A stretch of 64,000 bases of DNA from Prauserella shujinwangii. Its GTDB lineage: Bacteria; Actinomycetota; Actinomycetes; Mycobacteriales; Pseudonocardiaceae. Each line of letters opens with the position of its first letter. The stretch's first letter is position 1. Of the stretch, positions 59,706 through 64,000 are shown piece after piece. The stretch covers positions 124,001 through 188,000 of the forward strand of contig NZ_PVNH01000012.1 of NCBI RefSeq assembly GCF_003001955.1, given 5' to 3'. Below the pieces are notes generated by a model. It worked only from the letters and a program-made list of their open reading frames with translations. It did not search any database and was not told the DNA's origin. A program made the translations under genes and the position numbers.

Positions 59706-60920
59706 TCAGACTAGCTGCCTGCCCCGGCGCCATTCGCGGGCGGCCAGCGCCAGCAGCGCGGCTGTGGCGCCGAGCACGTAGCTGTTGCCCAGCGCGAACG
59801 CGACGGGTCCCCAGCGGAACTCGGCGTCGCCGCCGTTGGGCACCCACATGATGATCGCGGAGAGGAAGAGCACGGTGACCGCGGCCGCCAGCGCGTGGCG
59901 GCCGCGTACCAGCAACAGCACGGCGAGCGGCACGCACCACACCCAGTGGTGCGACCACGACACCGGCGACAACAGCAGCGCGTAGCAGGCGGTGACCAGC
60001 AGCGCACCGGCGGCGTCGCCCCGGCGGTGCAGCCGGACCACGAGCCACACGGCGGGCACCGCGAGCACGATCCCGGCGGCGAGGGCAGCGAGCGGCGACC
60101 ACGGCGCCACCTGGCTGGCTCGGTTGACCAGCCCGCTCAGGGACTGGTTGAAGATCCAGTGCACGGCCCCGACCCGGTCCGGATCGAGCGCGTACTGCGT
60201 CCAGTAGCGCGCGGCGTCACCCGGCATGAGCAGGAACATCAGCGCCTGCAACCCCGCGAACGTCCCCACCGCCCGCACCGCCTCCCGCCACCGGCCCGTG
60301 AACACCAAATGCGGCACGAAAATCAACGGCGTCAACTTCACCGCCGACGCCACCCCCACCAGCACCCCACCCCACCGGCTCCCCCGAACCGACAACACCA
60401 GCACATCCACCACGATCAACGCCATCAACACCAGGTTGATCTGCCCCAGGAACAGCGTCTTCCACACCGGCTCCAGCAGCAGCGCGGCCAGCGTCAGCCC
60501 CGGCAGCAGCAGCGCCCCCGCGGGGCGGTCCGGGCCCGTCCCGAGCAGCGTGCGGACCACCACCGCGAGCGCGAGCACGGATCCCGCCAGCAGCACGCCC
60601 CACACCAGACCCGGGGGCAGGGCGGCCAGCGGCAGGAACAGCAGCACGGCGGCGGGCGGGTAGGTGAACGGCAGCGACACCCAGTCCGGCAGTGTCCCCA
60701 GCCGCAGGTCGGTGTAGACGGGGTCGCCGTGCAGGAAGGTCAGCGCGCCCGCGCGGTACACCGCGCTGTCCGCCCCGAGCCGCCATCCGGCGAGCCACGC
60801 CACCACGCCGAGCGCCAGCGCGAGCGCGACCAGCCCGCCCACGGCGAGACCTCCGGACGACCCGCGACGGGACGCGCCGGCACGCGGCGGATGGTCAGTG
60901 GGCAGCGGCCGCGTCGACAT
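59706..60920 (-). CDS. GT87 family (DUF2029) alpha-mannosyltransferase-like membrane protein
   Basis: The 404-residue protein has about ten membrane segments and the GT87 features: GADSAVYRAGALTFLHGDPVYTD with the catalytic Asp after helix 1, LPFTYPPAAVLLFLPLA and LSPVSWSHHWVWCVPLAV. GT87 enzymes use polyprenyl-phosphate-mannose on the outer side of the membrane for mannan or glycolipid synthesis. It overlaps the upstream paralogue by 26 bases and precedes purK by 7 nt. It shares an identical 227-bp block with that paralogue. Confidence 0.88.
   Translation of the reverse strand: MSTRPLPTDHPPRAGASRRGSSGGLAVGGLVALALALGVVAWLAGWRLGADSAVYRAGALTFLHGDPVYTDLRLGTLPDWVSLPFTYPPAAVLLFLPLAALPPGLVWGVLLAGSVLALAVVVRTLLGTGPDRPAGALLLPGLTLAALLLEPVWKTLFLGQINLVLMALIVVDVLVLSVRGSRWGGVLVGVASAVKLTPLIFVPHLVFTGRWREAVRAVGTFAGLQALMFLLMPGDAARYWTQYALDPDRVGAVHWIFNQSLSGLVNRASQVAPWSPLAALAAGIVLAVPAVWLVVRLHRRGDAAGALLVTACYALLLSPVSWSHHWVWCVPLAVLLLVRGRHALAAAVTVLFLSAIIMWVPNGGDAEFRWGPVAFALGNSYVLGATAALLALAAREWRRGRQLV
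59708..59713 (-). promoter_or_regulatory. Putative -10 box for purK
   Basis: TAGTCT on the minus strand lies 9 nt before the purK ATG at 59698 and overlaps the end of the GT87 gene. Confidence 0.35.
60229..60455. repeat. 227-bp direct repeat, copy 1 (in GT87 gene)
   Basis: Every base of 60229-60455 is identical to 61484-61710, at an offset of 1255 bp. The encoded peptide covers the loop and helices with LGQINLVLMALIVVDVLV and GVASAVKLTPLIF. Codons inside the block (many TTG Leu, GGG and GGT Gly on the coding strand) differ from the flanking parts. Confidence 0.95.
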
Positions 60921-62235
60921 CGTCCCCCGGTTCCGTGCGGGCGCGCCGCCGCCACAGCCAGCGACCGGCGAGAACCACGGCGAGCGCGGGCGGCACCAGC
61001 AGGTAGGCGCTGCCCGCGACGAACTGCCAGAACTCCCAGTGCAGTTCGAGGTTGCGGCCGTTGGGCAACACGAGCAGCACGCAGCTGACGAACACGACGA
61101 TCACCGCGCCGGCCGACAGCCAGCGCCGCCACGCCGTCGCCGGGGTGGTCTCCGGCAGCCGCGACACGAGCAGCACGATGAGCGGCACGCACCACACCCA
61201 GTGGTGCGACCACGACACCGGCGAGACGAGCAGCCCGTAGAACGCGGTGACCAGCAGCGCGGGGAGCGCCTGCCCGCGCCGGTGGAAGCGCAGCATCAGC
61301 CAGATCGCGGCCGGGGCCAGCAACGCGCCGATCCCGTACGCGGCCAGCGTCGCCCACGGCGCCAGGTCGGTGACGCGGTTGAGCAGCCCGTTCAGGGACT
61401 GGTTGCCCGCCCAGTGCATCGGGCCGATGCGGCCCTGCTCGGAGATCGTGTGGGTCCAGAACCGGACGGCGTCGCCGGGCGCCAGCAGGAACATCAGCGC
61501 CTGCAACCCCGCGAACGTCCCCACCGCCCGCACCGCCTCCCGCCACCGGCCCGTGAACACCAAATGCGGCACGAAAATCAACGGCGTCAACTTCACCGCC
61601 GACGCCACCCCCACCAGCACCCCACCCCACCGGCTCCCCCGAACCGACAACACCAGCACATCCACCACGATCAACGCCATCAACACCAGGTTGATCTGCC
61701 CCAGGAACAGGGTGCGCCAGACGGGTTCGAGAGCGAGGAAGACGACGGAGAACACCAGGGTGGCGCGGGCGGGTGTGGTCCAGCGCGGCAGCTCGCCGGA
61801 GCGGATCGGCAGCACGCCGATCGTCACGCGGATCACGAGCGCCATCGCCAGGATCGACACGGCCGCGAGCACACCCCACGCGACCTGGACGGGCAGCACG
61901 GCCAGCGGCACGAACAGCAGCGCCGCGGCGGGCGGGTAGGTGAACGGCAGCAGCGCCCAGAACGGCTCGGGCCACAGCGTCGTGCCCTCGTACAGCGGGT
62001 CGCCGCTGAGCAGGGTCACCGCGCCGGCCCGGTAGACGGCACTGTCGACCCCGAGGTGCCAGTCGAAGGCCCAGCCGAGCACCCCGGCGAGCACGAACAC
62101 CGCCGGGGCGGCCGCCAGCAGCGCGATCGAGCGCGGGCGAACCGACAGCCTGCCGAACGACTCCCGCAGCGAAAGGCGCGGCGGCACCGGCGAGGACGGC
62201 TCACCGGGCGGTGTTCTGGGCAGGGTGTGGCTCAC
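60895..62235 (-). CDS. GT87 family (DUF2029) mannosyltransferase-like membrane protein, paralogue
   Basis: A 446-residue tandem paralogue with the same features: GVDSAVYRAGAVTLLSGDPLYEG, LPFTYPPAAALLFVPLA, LSPVSWSHHWVWCVPL. Outside the 227-bp shared block the two proteins are similar but clearly diverged. The N-terminus has a 35-residue polar extension. It is the first gene of the run GT87-GT87-purK-purE. Whether the two act on different acceptors cannot be told. Confidence 0.88.
   Translation of the reverse strand: MSHTLPRTPPGEPSSPVPPRLSLRESFGRLSVRPRSIALLAAAPAVFVLAGVLGWAFDWHLGVDSAVYRAGAVTLLSGDPLYEGTTLWPEPFWALLPFTYPPAAALLFVPLAVLPVQVAWGVLAAVSILAMALVIRVTIGVLPIRSGELPRWTTPARATLVFSVVFLALEPVWRTLFLGQINLVLMALIVVDVLVLSVRGSRWGGVLVGVASAVKLTPLIFVPHLVFTGRWREAVRAVGTFAGLQALMFLLAPGDAVRFWTHTISEQGRIGPMHWAGNQSLNGLLNRVTDLAPWATLAAYGIGALLAPAAIWLMLRFHRRGQALPALLVTAFYGLLVSPVSWSHHWVWCVPLIVLLVSRLPETTPATAWRRWLSAGAVIVVFVSCVLLVLPNGRNLELHWEFWQFVAGSAYLLVPPALAVVLAGRWLWRRRARTEPGDDVDAAAAH
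61484..61710. repeat. 227-bp direct repeat, copy 2 (in GT87 paralogue)
   Basis: Identical to 60229-60455 with abrupt divergence on both sides (after AGGAACAG the copies read CGTCTTCC and GGTGCGCC). This pattern is expected for recent gene conversion between tandem paralogues. Confidence 0.95.
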
Positions 62236-62282
62236 CGGACCAGGAAATCATGAACCGGACGAGCCCCGCCGCAAGCCCCCTG

Positions 62283-62350
62283 CCTGGTCACGACTCGTGA
62301 GTGAGAAACGTGGTTCTAACCACGTTTCTCACTCACGAGAGGTGACCAGG
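62283..62350. repeat. Family A palindrome, copy 6 (extended)
   Basis: Perfect 20-bp arms (62294-62313, CTCGTGAGTGAGAAACGTGG, and 62320-62339) enclose TTCTAA. An outer 8-bp pair CCTGGTCA/TGACCAGG (62283-62290, 62343-62350) extends the stem. It lies just after the stop of the GGDEF-like gene and upstream of the first GT87 gene, both leftward, so it probably terminates the former. Confidence 0.85.
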
Positions 62351-62354
62351 GCGT

Positions 62355-63236
62355 TCAGGTGTGGCGCAGCCGGTCGAGCAGGGCACACGCCTCGTCGTGA
62401 CCGGTGGGCAGGCGCACCAGCCGGATCCGGGGCGTGCCCGCGTCGCGCAGGTCGGCGTCGACGTGCAGCCGCCGGGTCAGCGCCCGGCGCAGCAGCACCG
62501 CCCTGCCGGCGAGGCCGTCGTCGCGCGCGACCACGGCCGCCACCACCGACGCACCGAGCGCGGCCAGGCTCTCCCCGCCGTCGAAGGTCTCCCGCAACGC
62601 GTCCGCGGCGAGGATCATGCCGGTGAGCCGGTTCCAGCCGGGGGTCTCCCCGAGATCGACGGTGACCACGACGAGCGCGTGGGCCTCCGGCACCGGCCGC
62701 CCGTCCCGCGCCGCCTGCCGGTACAGCTCGCCGAGCCGGGTCCGCAGGTAGGCGATCGTGGGCAGGCCGGTCAGCGGATCGGTCACCTCGGCCCGGGTCG
62801 CACCGTCCAGTGCGACCTCCGCCCACGCCACCGCCGTCACCCGGATCGACCGGGCCGGGATGGCGTCGACGTCCGGCGCGACGAACCCGTCCTTCGCGTG
62901 CGGGTCGGCGAGCACCGCGTGCAGGGCGGCGAGGTCGGCGAGCGTCTCGGCCAGCCCGGCGCCCGCGCCGGCCCGCGCCCGGCCGAGCCCGGCCAGCGCG
63001 GTGGGCGCCGGATCGGCGCCGCCGCCGTCGAGCACCGCCGCGCACACCACGTCCACCTCGGGCAGCGCCCAGTCGCCGGGGAACCGCCAGCCGGAGGCGA
63101 GGCTCGCGGTGCGCCAGCGTGCGCGCAGCGCCCGCAGGGAGCGGTCGCGCGCGGCTCGCTCCAGCAGCGACCGGCTGCCGTACTCCGGCTGCTCGCCGTC
63201 CGGGTCGGGCAGCACGCCCTTCACCGGCCCGTCCAC
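62355..63236 (-). CDS. Degenerate GGDEF-like regulatory protein
   Basis: The 293-residue protein has an N-terminal helical region (about 1-150) and then TDPLTGLPTIAYLRTRLGELY, the typical opening of a GGDEF domain, and VVVTVDLGETPGWNRLTGMI. The catalytic GG(D/E)EF loop is absent; the equivalent region reads LRETFDGGESLAAL. Diguanylate cyclase activity is therefore unlikely; a binding or scaffold role is more plausible. GTG start. Divergent from an ECF sigma gene with 219 nt between (63237-63455), where I see no clear operator. Confidence 0.75.
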   Translation of the reverse strand: MDGPVKGVLPDPDGEQPEYGSRSLLERAARDRSLRALRARWRTASLASGWRFPGDWALPEVDVVCAAVLDGGGADPAPTALAGLGRARAGAGAGLAETLADLAALHAVLADPHAKDGFVAPDVDAIPARSIRVTAVAWAEVALDGATRAEVTDPLTGLPTIAYLRTRLGELYRQAARDGRPVPEAHALVVVTVDLGETPGWNRLTGMILAADALRETFDGGESLAALGASVVAAVVARDDGLAGRAVLLRRALTRRLHVDADLRDAGTPRIRLVRLPTGHDEACALLDRLRHT

Positions 63237-63455
63237 AGACCACCGCCCTTGTCCCGCTGCGACTCGTTCACCGAGGAGGGGACGAGCGCGGCGGCCACCT
63301 GTGACGGCGTTCGGGACTTCCGGTCATCGGGTGAACCCGCCTGCGCCCTTCGGGTCATCGGCTCACCCGCGAGGTGACGGCCCCGAGTCGCTGCGTCACA
63401 CTTGGCGCTGCCTGGCCTCTTGACAGTCGAGAGAGGCGCCGCGAGAGGAGAACCG

Positions 63456-64000
63456 TGTCCACCGTTCCCGCCGATCCCGACGGCAACAGCGATGCCGAGC
63501 TGATCGCAGCGGTGCGGAACGGCGACCTGACGGCGTACGGCACCCTCTACGAGCGGCACGTCGCCGCCGCGGGCAACCTCGCCCGGCAGCTCACCAGGTC
63601 GACGGCCGAGGCGGACGACCTCGTGTCCGAGGCGTTCGCGAAGGTGCTCGACACCCTGCGCGCGGGCAAGGGGCCGGACAGCGCGTTCCGCGCGTACCTG
63701 CTGACCGCGCTGCGGCACACCGCCTACGACAAGACGCGCAAGGACAAGCGCGTCGACCTCAACGAGGACATGACCGCGGTCGGCGGGGCGGCGGCCGAGG
63801 CGCTGACCGTGCCGTTCTCCGACACGGCGGTGGCGGGGCTGGAACGCACGATGGCGGCCAAGGCGTTCGCGCGGCTGCCGGAGCGCTGGCAGGCCGTCCT
63901 GTGGCACACCGAGATCGAGCAGCAGTCCCCCGCCGAGGTCGCGCCGATCCTCGGGCTCACGCCCAACGGCGTCTCCGCGCTCGCCTACCGGGCCCGCGAG
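63456..64000 (+). CDS. ECF-type RNA polymerase sigma factor, partial
   Basis: The 181 visible residues contain sigma region 2 (about 10-95: LIAAVRNGDLTAYGTLYERHV, EADDLVSEAFAKVLDTL, AFRAYLLTALRHTAYDKTRK) and region 4 (about 130-181: AFARLPERWQAVLWHTEIEQ, SPAEVAPILGLTPNGVSALAYRARE). The gene is open at the window edge. Long ECF proteins of this type in actinomycetes often continue with a zinc-finger, membrane and extracellular part fused to the sigma domains, which would be seen only outside the window. GTG start with AGAGGAG upstream. Confidence 0.88.

Overview
The window is chromosomal DNA of a very GC-rich actinomycete. Gene content and order point to the Pseudonocardiaceae (Amycolatopsis/Saccharomonospora type). 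The grounds are strong third-position G/C, many GTG and some TTG starts, an actinobacterial-type DapD, F420 genes (fbiA, fbiB), gpgS, a DUF3117 protein, and stretches of gene order that (recalled, not searched) match Mycobacterium tuberculosis. I find 71 protein genes, two of them cut by the window ends, no rRNA or tRNA gene, no CRISPR array and no recognisable transposase or integrase.

Bases 1-22.6 kb resemble the Rv1177-Rv1232 neighbourhood. A partial SPFH protein is followed by an MgtE_N/CBS protein and a DUF1003 protein. Next come mrp, tatB, htrA, rseA, sigE and an O-methyltransferase (the envelope-stress block). An MFS/LysR pair, pepA, the DUF3117 gene and an enoyl-CoA hydratase follow. 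Then come the tag-SRPBCC-DivIVA-gpgS group, a PlsC-type acyltransferase, two LOG-family genes, and the lysine/diaminopimelate genes dapE, dapD and dapC with ferredoxin fdxA.

Bases 22.9-34.4 kb hold fbiA-fbiB-NUDIX (cofactor F420), a membrane protein plus YtrA-type GntR regulator, and a 5-oxoproline operon. That operon has an NRAMP-like permease, pxpB, pxpC and a DUF1445 gene, with a divergent FCD-type GntR regulator but no pxpA. A HhH DNA glycosylase and a mannose-1-phosphate guanylyltransferase close this part.

Bases 34.5-49.0 kb are a cell-wall polysaccharide region. It carries wbbL, five further glycosyltransferase genes, rmlD, rmlB, two LytR-CpsA-Psr ligases, a TIGR03089 protein and DoxX. 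Bases 49.2-64 kb hold small membrane and GNAT genes, an uncharacterised lower-GC gene pair, a fadE25-type acyl-CoA dehydrogenase, an acyl-CoA synthetase, a TetR-SDR-SMR cluster, a DMT exporter/LysR pair, purE-purK, two tandem GT87 mannosyltransferases sharing an identical 227-bp block, a degenerate GGDEF protein and the start of an ECF sigma factor gene. Order from fbiA to purK follows Rv3261-Rv3276c with insertions.

The most distinctive non-coding content is two families of intergenic palindromic repeats. Family A (six copies) is a 46-bp hairpin of 20+6+20 nt with covarying arms. Its bases often supply the stop codons of the genes on both sides. Family B (three loci) is built from 21-bp units beginning GTGTCCGC in inverted orientation, including a roughly 190-bp array at 32.2 kb. 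Nearly every non-overlapping convergent gene junction here carries a palindrome. Many genes also show a TANNNT -10 box 6-9 nt before the start codon, which suggests frequent leaderless transcripts.
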